The notes below the pieces were generated by a model. It did no database searches and was not told the DNA's origin. It was given only the letters and a program-made list of their open reading frames with translations. Shown piece by piece: positions 16,712 to 25,123 of a stretch of 64,000 nt of DNA (positions are counted from its first letter, which is position 1; each line of letters starts with the position of its first letter). The stretch is from Paractinoplanes maris. GTDB lineage: Bacteria; Actinomycetota; Actinomycetes; Mycobacteriales; Micromonosporaceae. The stretch is taken from positions 62,001-126,000 of the forward strand of contig NZ_JALPVL010000016.1 in the NCBI RefSeq assembly GCF_023544465.1, written 5' to 3'. The position numbers and the translations under genes are program-made.

Positions 16712-17574
16712 CCGGGCCGGTGATCGTCGGTGTGGACGGCGGGCCCACCTCACCCGACGCCCTCACCCTGAGCCGCTGGTTCGCCGAGGCGCTGGGGGCG
16801 CCGCTGGTGGTGGCGGTCGTGCACCCGGCACCGGCCGCCCTGGGCTCGGGCCGGATCGACGCCGAATGGGTGGCCGACCGGCACCGGGCCGCCGAGCGGG
16901 TGCTCGACGGCGCCCGCAAGGAGCTGGAGGGCGTACCCACCGAAGTCGACTACCGGATGGTGGCGTCGTCGTCGGCCGCGCACGGCCTGCACGACCTGGC
17001 CGAGCAGGCCGGCGCGGCCATGGTCGTGATCGGCTCGGGCCGCACCGCCACCAAGGACCGGCTGATGGCCGGCAGCACGGCCGAACGCCTGCTGGCGGGC
17101 AGCGTCTGCCCGGTCGCGATCGCCCCGGCCGGCCTGCCCGCGCCGCCGGGCGAGCGCCGGCGCATCGGGGTGGCCTACGTGGACACGCCCGACGGCCGGG
17201 CCGCGCTCAACGCCGCCGCCGACATGGCCCGCCGCACCGGGGACACGCTGCGGCTCTACACCGTGGTGGCCGAGGGCGACGCCAGTCTGCCGTTCCTGAT
17301 CGGCGACGACGTCGAGCGCGCCTTCCTGGACACGGCCCGCGAGACGTACGAGTTGTCGCTGCGCCGGGCGGCCGAGTCGGTGTCCCGCGTCGACATCGAG
17401 TGGGAGGTGATCGCGGGCAACGTGGTGGACGCGCTGGCCGACCTGACCGAGGTCGACGTGCTCTATTGCGGCTCGCGTGGATACGGCCCGGCCCGGCGCG
17501 TGCTGCTCGGCGGCGTCTCCACCCGGCTGGTCCGCCGCGCCTGCCGCCCGCTGGTCGTGGTACCCCGAGGCTAG
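16708..17574 (+). CDS. Universal stress protein with two UspA domains
   Basis: Cytoplasmic protein of 288 residues built of tandem Usp folds (about 1-140 and 148-288). Both carry the nucleotide-binding signature: VIGSGRTATKDRLMAGSTAE followed by CPVAIAP in the first, and CGSRGYGPARRVLLGGVST followed by CRPLVVVPRG in the second. ATP binding is typical for this subclass. GTG start overlaps the permease stop by 4 bp. The TAG stop shares a CTAG tetranucleotide with the opposite-strand kinase stop. Confidence 0.93.
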   Translation: MTGPVIVGVDGGPTSPDALTLSRWFAEALGAPLVVAVVHPAPAALGSGRIDAEWVADRHRAAERVLDGARKELEGVPTEVDYRMVASSSAAHGLHDLAEQAGAAMVVIGSGRTATKDRLMAGSTAERLLAGSVCPVAIAPAGLPAPPGERRRIGVAYVDTPDGRAALNAAADMARRTGDTLRLYTVVAEGDASLPFLIGDDVERAFLDTARETYELSLRRAAESVSRVDIEWEVIAGNVVDALADLTEVDVLYCGSRGYGPARRVLLGGVSTRLVRRACRPLVVVPRG

Positions 17575-18557
17575 TCGGCGCGGTGCTTGCCCCCGGCCTC
17601 GACCGGGACCGGGGGCTCCGCCTGCGCGGGCGCCGCGACCGACGTGGGGGTGTCGGCGGCGCGCTGATCCCAGGGCGCGACGGCGGGGTAGGCCGAGCCG
17701 GCGCCGAAGTCCTGCAGGGGCACGTAGACGCGGGCGTCGACCGCCTCGGCCAGCAGCAGCGCGGCCACCATCGCGGTGGGCCGCTCGAGCGGGTCACGGT
17801 TGAGGCAGCGCGACACCAGATCCTCGACCTCGGGCGGCAGTCCGTCGAGTGCGGGCAGCGGATCGGGGTCGAGGTAGCGCTGGGCGTGCACCAGCTCGGT
17901 CGGCGACTCGGCCCGCCACGGCAGCCGCCCGGTGATGCACTGGTGGAGCACCGTGCCCAGGGCGAACATGTCGCTGGCGGGGGTGGGCGGCACGTTGTGG
18001 AAGAGCTCCGGGGCCACATAGGCCGGGGCGCCCATCACCGGCGTGGTCGGGTCGGGGTCGGGTACGCCGGCCGGGGCTGCGATGCCGAAGTCGAGCACCT
18101 TGGCCCCGCTCGGGGTGAGCATCACGTTGGCCGGCTTGATGTCGCGGTGGACCACCTCGTGGTTGTGCGCGGCGGCCAGGGCGGCCGCCACCTCGGCACA
18201 GATCCGCACGCCGATGCGCCAGTCCATCGGGCCGGCCGCCAGGTGGGCGCTCAGTGTCTGCCCCTCGACCAGCTCCATCACGATGTACGGCTGCTCCCCC
18301 GCGGCCGGGTCGGGCCGCGAGGTGCCGAAGTCATGCACGCCGGCCACATTGGGGTGCGACAGCCGGGCCGCGGAACGGGCCTCGGACCGTACGAGATCGA
18401 CGCCGGCCACCTCGCCCAGCGTGCCCTGGACGGTCGGCGCCATGATTTTGACCGCGACCGGGCGGTCGAGCACCCGGTCGTGCCCGCGCCAGACCTCGGA
18501 CATCCCGCCGACGCCGATGCGCCGCACGAGCTGGTAGCGCCCGCCGAGCGTCCGCAT
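17571..18557 (-). CDS. Soluble serine/threonine protein kinase
   Basis: Hanks-type kinase of 328 residues with all core motifs: glycine loop GVGGMSEV (15-22), Lys37 in AVKIM, Glu59 on helix C, catalytic HRDIKPAN with Asp139, DFG at 157-159 and APE at 182-184. After the kinase domain (about 275) comes only a short Pro/Ala tail; there is no transmembrane segment or PASTA/sensor domain, unlike PknB. Start ATG 18557 has GGGAGGTCGGTAC upstream. Convergent with the permease/Usp operon (CTAG overlapping stops) and divergent from the ureohydrolase. Substrates are unknown. Confidence 0.94.
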   Translation of the reverse strand: MRTLGGRYQLVRRIGVGGMSEVWRGHDRVLDRPVAVKIMAPTVQGTLGEVAGVDLVRSEARSAARLSHPNVAGVHDFGTSRPDPAAGEQPYIVMELVEGQTLSAHLAAGPMDWRIGVRICAEVAAALAAAHNHEVVHRDIKPANVMLTPSGAKVLDFGIAAPAGVPDPDPTTPVMGAPAYVAPELFHNVPPTPASDMFALGTVLHQCITGRLPWRAESPTELVHAQRYLDPDPLPALDGLPPEVEDLVSRCLNRDPLERPTAMVAALLLAEAVDARVYVPLQDFGAGSAYPAVAPWDQRAADTPTSVAAPAQAEPPVPVEAGGKHRAD

Positions 18558-18628
18558 GTACCGACCTCCCTGGAATTCTTCGGATCGCGGTACCCCTCGA
18601 TCAGCGGGCAGAAACGCTGTTCCGCGCC

Positions 18629-18646
18629 ACTGTATGGAGATACAGT
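18629..18646. promoter_or_regulatory. Operator palindrome upstream of the ureohydrolase
   Basis: ACTGTATGGAGATACAGT is an 18-bp palindrome with perfect 7-bp arms and a 4-bp centre, 7 bp before the GTG at 18654. Its position could block transcription or translation of the ureohydrolase operon. The size and symmetry fit a dimeric GntR- or TetR-type repressor; the GntR-like gene at 25999 is a candidate only by proximity. Confidence 0.6.
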
Positions 18647-18653
18647 CCCGAGC

Positions 18654-19754
18654 GTGACGCGCTACGGACCGATGTTCGGCCCCGATTACACGTTCCTCGG
18701 TGTCCCCGCCTGCGACTGGCAGGACCCGCCGACGTACGCGGAGGCCGACGTGGTCATCCTCGGTGCGCCCTTCGACGGCGGCACGTCACACCGCCCCGGC
18801 GCCCGATTCGGCCCCCAGGTCATCCGGGGCACAGACTATCTGCCGCACGACGCCTCGCGCCCGCACCTGGCGATGCGGGTCGATGCCCTCGGCGGCGACC
18901 TGACCGTGATGGACGCCGGTGACCTGGAGGTCTTCAGCGGCGAGATCCAGCGCAGCTGCGACTCGATCGAGGACGCGGTGGCGTTCGTCACCTCGAACGG
19001 GGCGATCCCGGTCATCCTCGGCGGCGACCACACCATCACCTGGCCCGACGTGGCCGGCGTGGCCCGCCACCACGGCGCCGGGACCATCTCGGTCATCCAC
19101 TTCGACGCGCACGCCGACACCGGCGACATCGAGTTCGGCTCGCTCTACGGCCACGGCCAGCCGATGCGCCGGCTCATCGAGTCGGGCGCGGTCCGCGGTG
19201 ACCGGTTCCTGCAGCTCGGCCTGCGCGGTTACTGGCCCGGCCCGGAGACGCTGGACTGGATGGCCGACCAGGGCATGAACTCGTTCCACATGAGCGAGAT
19301 CGTCGACCGCGGCCTCGACGCGGTGCTCGACCAGGCGTTCGCGATCGCGCTCGACGGCTGCGACGGCGTCTTCCTGTCGGTCGACATCGACGTCTGCGAC
19401 CCGGGTCACGCTCCCGGCACCGGGACGCCCGAGCCCGGCGGCTTCACCGCGCGGCAGCTGCTCGACAGCGTCTCGCGCATCTGTCACGAGCTGCCCGTGC
19501 TCGGCATGGACATCGTCGAGGTGTCGCCGCCGTTCGACCACGCCGAGATCACCGCGATGCTGGGCAACCGGGTCGTGCTGGAGGCGCTGTCCGGGATGGC
19601 CCGCCGGCGCAAGGACGGCACCGGGCCGCGCTGGGACCGCGCCACCCCGCTGCTCGAGGGCCGCGGCACCCAGCCGCCGCTCGGCTCCCGGGAGGCCCAC
19701 CGGCCGCTGACCGGCCGTGATCCGCAGCACTCCCTGCCGCCCGCGGAGCGCTGA
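18654..19754 (+). CDS. Agmatinase-family ureohydrolase
   Basis: Binuclear manganese hydrolase of 366 residues that should release urea from a guanidino compound such as agmatine or guanidinobutyrate. Metal ligands are visible as H126 (GGDHT), D151, H153 and D155 (FDAHADTG), and D244 and D246 in SVDIDVCDPGHAPGTGTPEP. The C-terminal 50 residues are an unusual Pro/Arg-rich tail. GTG 18654 is chosen; ATG 18672 is an alternative. No strong Shine-Dalgarno is seen except GGAGA within the operator palindrome. The gene opens a run with DUF1684 and a peptide-type ABC importer, so the importer may supply a guanidino substrate. The specific substrate cannot be read from sequence. Confidence 0.88.
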   Translation: MTRYGPMFGPDYTFLGVPACDWQDPPTYAEADVVILGAPFDGGTSHRPGARFGPQVIRGTDYLPHDASRPHLAMRVDALGGDLTVMDAGDLEVFSGEIQRSCDSIEDAVAFVTSNGAIPVILGGDHTITWPDVAGVARHHGAGTISVIHFDAHADTGDIEFGSLYGHGQPMRRLIESGAVRGDRFLQLGLRGYWPGPETLDWMADQGMNSFHMSEIVDRGLDAVLDQAFAIALDGCDGVFLSVDIDVCDPGHAPGTGTPEPGGFTARQLLDSVSRICHELPVLGMDIVEVSPPFDHAEITAMLGNRVVLEALSGMARRRKDGTGPRWDRATPLLEGRGTQPPLGSREAHRPLTGRDPQHSLPPAER

Positions 19755-19847
19755 TGTGACCAGCGTGACCATTCCTTAAACCTACCGGAGTTGTAGGGTT
19801 GAACCCGGCTGCTGCCAAGATCAACTGCGGCCGGAAGGACCTACCTC

Positions 19848-20525
19848 ATGACGGCGAACGACTACGACGCCTGGCGCGAGAGCCGGCTGCGCAAGGTCAC
19901 CGGCCCGCAGGGCAACCTGGCGCTGACCGAGACTCGGTGGGGCGCCGACGACCCCGCGGCGGCGCTGGCCGGCCAGCCCGCGACGGTCACCGTGACCACC
20001 CTCTCCCGGATCGATCTGCTGAGTGGTCTGGAGCAGCACGGCGTACGGCTGTGGGACGCCGACTCGCCGGCCATCCGGCACTTCAAGGGGATCGACACCT
20101 TCCCGTACGACCCCTCGTGGGTGGTCGAGGCGCGATACACCGAGGTGTCGGAGGACCGCGGGGTGCCGTTCGAGCACCAGCGTGACGAGGGCCGCACCCG
20201 GGAGCTGCCCGTGCCGGGCGACCTGCACGTGACGATCGCGGGTAGCGAGTACACGCTGCACGCCTTCGACGACGACGGCACGCTGCTGCTGGTCTTCGGT
20301 GATCCGACCAACGGGAAGACGACGTACGGGGCCGGGCGTTTCCTCTTCGTGGAGCGGGAACCCGGCACGGATCGGGTGCTCCTCGACTTCAACCGCGCGT
20401 TCGTGCCGCCGTGCGGTTTCTCGGCGGCCTACAACTGTCCGCTCCCGCCGGCGCAGAACCGGCTGGCGGTGCCGGTCGAAGCCGGCGAGAAGCGTCCCCT
20501 CTTCACCGATGACTTCACTATCTAA
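19848..20525 (+). CDS. DUF1684-family protein
   Basis: Protein of 225 residues with the DUF1684 hallmarks: GDPTNGKTTYGAGRFLFVE followed by LLDFNRAFVPPCGFSAAYNC and PLPPAQNRL. Function unknown; no signal peptide. The start ATG at 19848 is preceded by GGAAGG. It lies 93 bp after the ureohydrolase and 11 bp before the solute-binding protein, so it belongs to the same probable operon or to a sub-operon with the transporter. Confidence 0.88.
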   Translation: MTANDYDAWRESRLRKVTGPQGNLALTETRWGADDPAAALAGQPATVTVTTLSRIDLLSGLEQHGVRLWDADSPAIRHFKGIDTFPYDPSWVVEARYTEVSEDRGVPFEHQRDEGRTRELPVPGDLHVTIAGSEYTLHAFDDDGTLLLVFGDPTNGKTTYGAGRFLFVEREPGTDRVLLDFNRAFVPPCGFSAAYNCPLPPAQNRLAVPVEAGEKRPLFTDDFTI

Positions 20526-20536
20526 AGGAAATACCC

Positions 20537-22033
20537 GTGAAAAGACTCCTCATGGCAGCTGCCGCCTTCGGCCTGGCCGGAGTGCTGGCGGCCTGCGGCG
20601 GGGGTGACAGCGGATCGGCCTCCGGCGGTGGGGCGTCCGCGACCATCCAGGTCGGCTCGGTCTACGAGCCGCAGAACCTCGACAACACCGCCGGTGGCGG
20701 TCAGGGCGTGACCGAGGCGCTCAACGGCAACGTCTACGAGGGCCTGTTCAAGCTCACCGACACCGGCACCGTCGAACCGCTGCTGGCCCAGGAGCAGAAG
20801 GTCAGCGACGATGGCCTGACCTACACCTTCACCCTGCGGCCCGGCGTCAAGTTCCACTCGGGCAAGGCGCTGACCTCGGCCGACGTCAAGGCGAGCATCG
20901 AGCGGGTGACCGCCGAGAACTCCAAGTCGGCCCGCAAGAGCAACCTCGAGGTCGTCCAGACGATCACCACGCCGGACGCGTCCACCGTGGTCGTCAAGCT
21001 CAAGCAGCGCTCGATCTCGTTCGTCTACAACCTCTCGTACGTCTGGGTCGTCAACGCCGAGGCCAAGGACCTGACCACCACCGAGGACGGCACCGGCCCC
21101 TACCGGCTGGGCGAATGGAAGCGCGGCTCGACGCTGTCGCTGACCAAGTTCGACGGGTACTGGGGCACGGCGGCCAAGAACGCGGGCGTGGTGTTCCACT
21201 ACTACTCGGACGCCACGGCGCTCAACAACGCGCTGCTGACCAACGCGGTCGACGTGGTGACCAGCGAGCAGAGCCCGGACGCGCTCGCCCAGTTCGACAA
21301 CAACAGCGCCTACAAGGTGAACAACGGCAAGTCGACGACCAAGCTGCTGCTCGCCTTCAACGACAAGGTCGCGCCGTTCAACAAAGTCGAAGTCCGTCAG
21401 GCGGTCAGCTCGGCGATCGACGACAAGAAGCTGCTCACCTCGATCTGGGGCGACTACGGCACCCCGATCGGCTCGATGGTGCCGCCCAGCGACCCCTGGT
21501 ACGAGGACCTGACCTCGGTCAACGCCTACGACCCGGCGATCGCCAAGCAGAAGCTGGCCGCGGCCGGTCTGCCCAACGGCTTCACCTTCACGCTGGACAC
21601 CCCGAACTACGACCCGCACCCCACGGCGGCCACCTTCATCAAGTCGGAGCTGGCCAAGGTCGGCATCACGGTGAACATCAACACGATCACCGCCGACGAG
21701 TGGTACACCAAGGTCTATCAGAAGCGGGATTTCCAGGCGACGATGCAGGAGCACGTCAACGACCGTGACGTCGTCTGGTACGGCGACCCCGGCTTCTACT
21801 GGGGCTACAGCAACCCGCAGGTCACGGCCGAGATCAACCAGGCCGAGCAGGCGAAGACGACCGACGAGCAGACCGCCCTGCTCAAGAAGGCCAACCGGAC
21901 GATCGCCGAGGAGGCGGCCAGTGACTGGCTCTACCTCTACCCGCAGATCGTCGTGGCGTCCTCGAAGCTGTCCGGCTACCCGGTCAACGGCCTCAACGCC
22001 CAGTTCTTCGCGTACGACATCGTGAAGAACTGA
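20537..22033 (+). CDS. ABC transporter solute-binding lipoprotein (family 5)
   Basis: Extracytoplasmic peptide/nickel/opine-type binding protein of 498 residues. The lipobox LAAC ends at Cys20 after a hydrophobic signal (KRLLMAAAAFGLAGVLAAC), then a Gly/Ser linker. The body has SBP_bac_5 features such as VTEALNGNVYEGLF, YTFTLRPGVKFHSG and LTSADVKASIERV. GTG start with AAGGAAA upstream. It is followed 8 bp later by two permeases and two ATPases, making a complete importer. The ligand is unknown; the family takes up oligopeptides, dipeptides, nickel or opines. Confidence 0.94.
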   Translation: MKRLLMAAAAFGLAGVLAACGGGDSGSASGGGASATIQVGSVYEPQNLDNTAGGGQGVTEALNGNVYEGLFKLTDTGTVEPLLAQEQKVSDDGLTYTFTLRPGVKFHSGKALTSADVKASIERVTAENSKSARKSNLEVVQTITTPDASTVVVKLKQRSISFVYNLSYVWVVNAEAKDLTTTEDGTGPYRLGEWKRGSTLSLTKFDGYWGTAAKNAGVVFHYYSDATALNNALLTNAVDVVTSEQSPDALAQFDNNSAYKVNNGKSTTKLLLAFNDKVAPFNKVEVRQAVSSAIDDKKLLTSIWGDYGTPIGSMVPPSDPWYEDLTSVNAYDPAIAKQKLAAAGLPNGFTFTLDTPNYDPHPTAATFIKSELAKVGITVNINTITADEWYTKVYQKRDFQATMQEHVNDRDVVWYGDPGFYWGYSNPQVTAEINQAEQAKTTDEQTALLKKANRTIAEEAASDWLYLYPQIVVASSKLSGYPVNGLNAQFFAYDIVKN

Positions 22034-22041
22034 CCAACCTG

Positions 22042-22998
22042 ATGCCGCGCTATCTGGTGCGAAGGACCGCGATCCTGCTGGTGTCGCTGGTCCTCGCCGC
22101 GGTGGTGCTGTTCGTGCTGCTCCGGCTGCTGCCGGGCGACCCGGTCAACGCTCTGCTCCCGGTGGGAGCCACCCCCGAGCAGATCGAGGCCGCCCGGCGC
22201 GAGCTGGGCACGGACGTGTCACTGCCGGTCCAGTTCCTGCGGTGGCTCGGCGACGCGTTCACCCTCGATCTGGGCCGGTCCCTGATCAGTACGCTGCCGG
22301 TCGGGCCCGAGATCGCCGGCCGGCTGCCGGTCACCGTGCCCGTCACGCTGGCCGCCTTCCTGCTGGCCGTGGTGATCGCGGTGCCGGTGGGCGCGCTGGC
22401 CGCGATCCGCGCCGACCGATGGTACGGACCGATCATCAACGCGGTCGCCCAGCTCGGCATCGCGGTGCCGGCCTTCTGGATCGGCGTCCTGCTGGTCACC
22501 GTCTTCGCCCTGCGGCTGCAGGTGCTGCCGGCCGGCGGTTTCCCGCCCGACGGCTGGTCCCAGCCGGGCCCGGCGATCGAAGCGATCATCCTGCCGGTGG
22601 TGACGGTGGCGCTCGTGATGTCGGCTTCGCTGATCCGATACGTACGGGCGGCGACCCTCGGCGTGCTCGGAGCGGACTATCTGCGGACGGCGCGGGCGCT
22701 CGGGGAGTCATCGGCCTCCGCGATGTGGCGGCACGGGCTGCGTAACGCCTCGGTGCCGGTGATCGCCGTGCTGGCGGTCGAGCTGGCCACCACGTTCCTG
22801 GGCGCGGTGGTCGTCGAGAGCGTCTTCGCCCTGCCCGGCCTGGGCAGCCTGCTGGTCACCGGGATCCGCCAGCACGACTACCCGGTCATCCAGGGTGTGA
22901 TGCTGGTCAGCACGGCGGCGGTCCTGCTGGTCGGCTTCCTGGGCGACATCGCGCAACGGCTGATCGACCCCCGGCTGCTGCAACGGGGTACGTCATGA
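22042..22998 (+). CDS. ABC transporter permease (DppB/OppB-like)
   Basis: Integral membrane permease of 318 residues with about six hydrophobic helices. It starts RYLVRRTAILLVSLVLAAVV, and the cytoplasmic EAA loop is visible in YLRTARALGESSASAMWRHG. N-terminal helix and a long periplasmic loop fit DppB. It ends in ATGA overlap with the second permease, so translation is coupled. Confidence 0.93.
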   Translation: MPRYLVRRTAILLVSLVLAAVVLFVLLRLLPGDPVNALLPVGATPEQIEAARRELGTDVSLPVQFLRWLGDAFTLDLGRSLISTLPVGPEIAGRLPVTVPVTLAAFLLAVVIAVPVGALAAIRADRWYGPIINAVAQLGIAVPAFWIGVLLVTVFALRLQVLPAGGFPPDGWSQPGPAIEAIILPVVTVALVMSASLIRYVRAATLGVLGADYLRTARALGESSASAMWRHGLRNASVPVIAVLAVELATTFLGAVVVESVFALPGLGSLLVTGIRQHDYPVIQGVMLVSTAAVLLVGFLGDIAQRLIDPRLLQRGTS

Positions 22999-24056
22999 GC
23001 CGGCGGCGGTCGCTGCACCTGGCCATCGGCCTGACCCTGGTGCTGATCCTGGCCGGGGCGGTCGTGGTGTCGTACTTCTGGCTGCCGTTCCCACCCGACG
23101 ACACCTCCGGCGGGCGGTTGAGCCCACCCGGGGACGGCCACCTGCTCGGGACCGACAAGCTCGGCCGCGACCTCTTCACGCAGCTGCTGCTGGGCGGGCG
23201 GATCGCCTTCGCCACCGGGCTCGGCGCGGTGGCCGTGGGCGGCGTGCTCGGGGTGAGCCTGGGCCTGCTGGCCGGCTTCGCGACCCGCTGGCTGGACGAC
23301 GCGGCGGCGGTCGCCCTGGACATCCTGATCGCCTTCCCGACCCTGCTCCTAGCCATGATCATCGTGGCCGGCGCCGGGGCGTCACTGGGCACGGCGATCC
23401 TGGCGATCGGCATCGGCATGGCGGCGATCGTGGCCCGGCTGACGCGGGTGCTGGTCAAGCAGGTGCTGTCCCGCGACTACATCACCACGGCCCGGATCGC
23501 CGGCGTCTCCTGGCCCGGCGTCGTGCTGAGCCACGTGCTGCCCAACATCGGCCCGGTGCTGCTGGTCAACCTGGCGTTGCAGGCAGGCTTGGCCGTCCTG
23601 GCCGAGGCGAGCCTGTCGTACCTCGGTCTGGGAACGCCGCCGCCGAACGCCTCCTGGGGGCGCATGCTCTTCGAGGCCCAGGCCACCGCGCTGACGTCTC
23701 CCCTGGCCGCCCTGGCCCCCGGCCTGGCCCTGGTGGCCCTGGTGATCGGCTTCAACCTGACCGCCGACGGCCTCCGCGACCTGACCGACCCCACCCGCGT
23801 TTCCGGCCCGTCCCGAGCTTCCCGCCGACGGACCCTCCAGTCCGATTCCGCCCACCAGCCGGCCCCGCGTGCTGACGCCTCCCACCAACCGGCGCCTGCC
23901 ACTGGGCCCTCCCCCGAGTCGCGTCCCGCCACGGAAGGCCCTCTCGCCGCCCCCTCATCCGGGACGGTGGCCACCACCGACCCATTTCCCGGCCAAGTGC
24001 CTCCCTCTTCTCCGGGCCAAGTGCCTCCCTCTGATCCACCGAGCGGGCGGACCTGA
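22995..24056 (+). CDS. ABC transporter permease (DppC/OppC-like) with Pro/Ser tail
   Basis: Permease of 353 residues. LGTDKLGRDLFTQLLLGGRI and the EAA loop DYITTARIAGVSWPGVVLSH identify the DppC branch. The conserved part ends near residue 265 (DGLRDLTDPT); the last 85 residues are a low-complexity Pro/Ser/Ala tail containing repeats of PGQVPPS, not seen in the family. It starts in the ATGA overlap with the previous gene and its TGA overlaps the next ATG by one base. Confidence 0.92.
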   Translation: MSRRRSLHLAIGLTLVLILAGAVVVSYFWLPFPPDDTSGGRLSPPGDGHLLGTDKLGRDLFTQLLLGGRIAFATGLGAVAVGGVLGVSLGLLAGFATRWLDDAAAVALDILIAFPTLLLAMIIVAGAGASLGTAILAIGIGMAAIVARLTRVLVKQVLSRDYITTARIAGVSWPGVVLSHVLPNIGPVLLVNLALQAGLAVLAEASLSYLGLGTPPPNASWGRMLFEAQATALTSPLAALAPGLALVALVIGFNLTADGLRDLTDPTRVSGPSRASRRRTLQSDSAHQPAPRADASHQPAPATGPSPESRPATEGPLAAPSSGTVATTDPFPGQVPPSSPGQVPPSDPPSGRT

Positions 24057-25123
24057 TGACACTGCTTGCTGTCGAGAACCTCAGCGTGCGCGATCAGGCC
24101 GGGAAAGCGCTGGTCGAGGACGTGTCCTTCGCTGTCGCGCCGGGCGACCGTACGGGATTGATCGGGGAATCGGGCTCGGGCAAGTCGCTGACCGCGCTCG
24201 CTGTCACCGGGCTGCTGCCCCCGGGACTCACGGCGACCGGAGAGGTCCTGCTCGACGGGGTCGACATGATCCGCGCGCCCGAACGCCGCCGCACGGGGGT
24301 GCGTGGGCGAGTGGCCTCAGTGGTTTTCCAGGAGCCGTTGACCGCGCTCGACCCGCTGATGCCGGCCGGGCGGCAGATCGCCGGGCCACTGCGGCGATTC
24401 GGTGGGCTGAAAAGTGCTGCGCTCGACCAAGCGGTGCGTGCAGCTCTCGAAGAGGTGCGGCTGACCGATACCGATCGGATCGCACGCGCCTATCCGCACC
24501 AGCTTTCCGGTGGGCAGCGGCAGCGGGTGGCGATCGCGATGGCACTGGCGTGCCGACCGAGGTTGCTGATCGCCGACGAGCCGACGACGGCACTCGACGT
24601 CACCGTGCAGGCGGAGATCCTCGACCTGCTCGACCGGCTCGTGGAAGTGCACGGCACCGCGCTGCTCTTCATCACCCACGACCTGCCGGTGGTGGCGCGG
24701 GTCGCGCGGCAGGCTCACGTGCTGCGGGCGGGCCGCATCGTCGAGTCGGGGCCGATCACCTCGCTGATCGCGCGCCCGGCCAACCCGTACACCCGGACGC
24801 TGGTCGACAGCGCCCGACGCTTCGACGCCGCCCTGACCGGTGCCGGCCGCCCTTCCCAAGGCCCCGACCTGGAAGGCGCCGGCCACTCCTCCCACCACGA
24901 CGCTCCCAGGACCGACGACTCCCTCAGCGGCGCTCCCAGGACCGACGCTCCCAGGACCGACGACTCCCTCAGCGGCGCTCCTAGGACCGGTGGCGCTCCT
25001 AGGACCGACGGCGCTCCTAGGACCGGTGGTGACTCGTCTGTGAACGATCTAGGAGCGGACGATCCTAGGAGCGGCGGCGGCCACTTCGAGGGGGATGGAG
25101 GTGGAGGTGGTGGCCGTGAGTGA
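24056..25123 (+). CDS. ABC transporter ATP-binding protein (DppD-like) with repeat tail
   Basis: Peripheral ATPase of 355 residues. Walker A is GESGSGKS, the Q-loop region reads VVFQEPL, the signature is LSGGQRQR, Walker B is LLIADEP and the H-loop is FITHDLP. The catalytic domain ends near residue 250. The last 95 residues are Asp/Gly/Pro/Arg repeats around APRTDDSLSGAPRTD, generated by CCTAGG-containing DNA repeats. The tail overlaps the start of the next ATPase gene. Confidence 0.92.
   Translation: MTLLAVENLSVRDQAGKALVEDVSFAVAPGDRTGLIGESGSGKSLTALAVTGLLPPGLTATGEVLLDGVDMIRAPERRRTGVRGRVASVVFQEPLTALDPLMPAGRQIAGPLRRFGGLKSAALDQAVRAALEEVRLTDTDRIARAYPHQLSGGQRQRVAIAMALACRPRLLIADEPTTALDVTVQAEILDLLDRLVEVHGTALLFITHDLPVVARVARQAHVLRAGRIVESGPITSLIARPANPYTRTLVDSARRFDAALTGAGRPSQGPDLEGAGHSSHHDAPRTDDSLSGAPRTDAPRTDDSLSGAPRTGGAPRTDGAPRTGGDSSVNDLGADDPRSGGGHFEGDGGGGGGRE
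24979..25070. repeat. CCTAGG-bearing direct and inverted short repeats
   Basis: TCCTAGGA octamers occur at 24979-24986, 24997-25004 and 25015-25022 (18-bp period, unit GGCGCTCCTAGGACCG-like) and, in the opposite context TCCTAGGAGCG, at 25063; another TCCTAGGAGCG copy is at 25798 near the end of the next gene. They lie in the coding tail of the ATPase gene. CTAG is usually scarce in high-GC genomes, so the cluster stands out. Confidence 0.75.
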
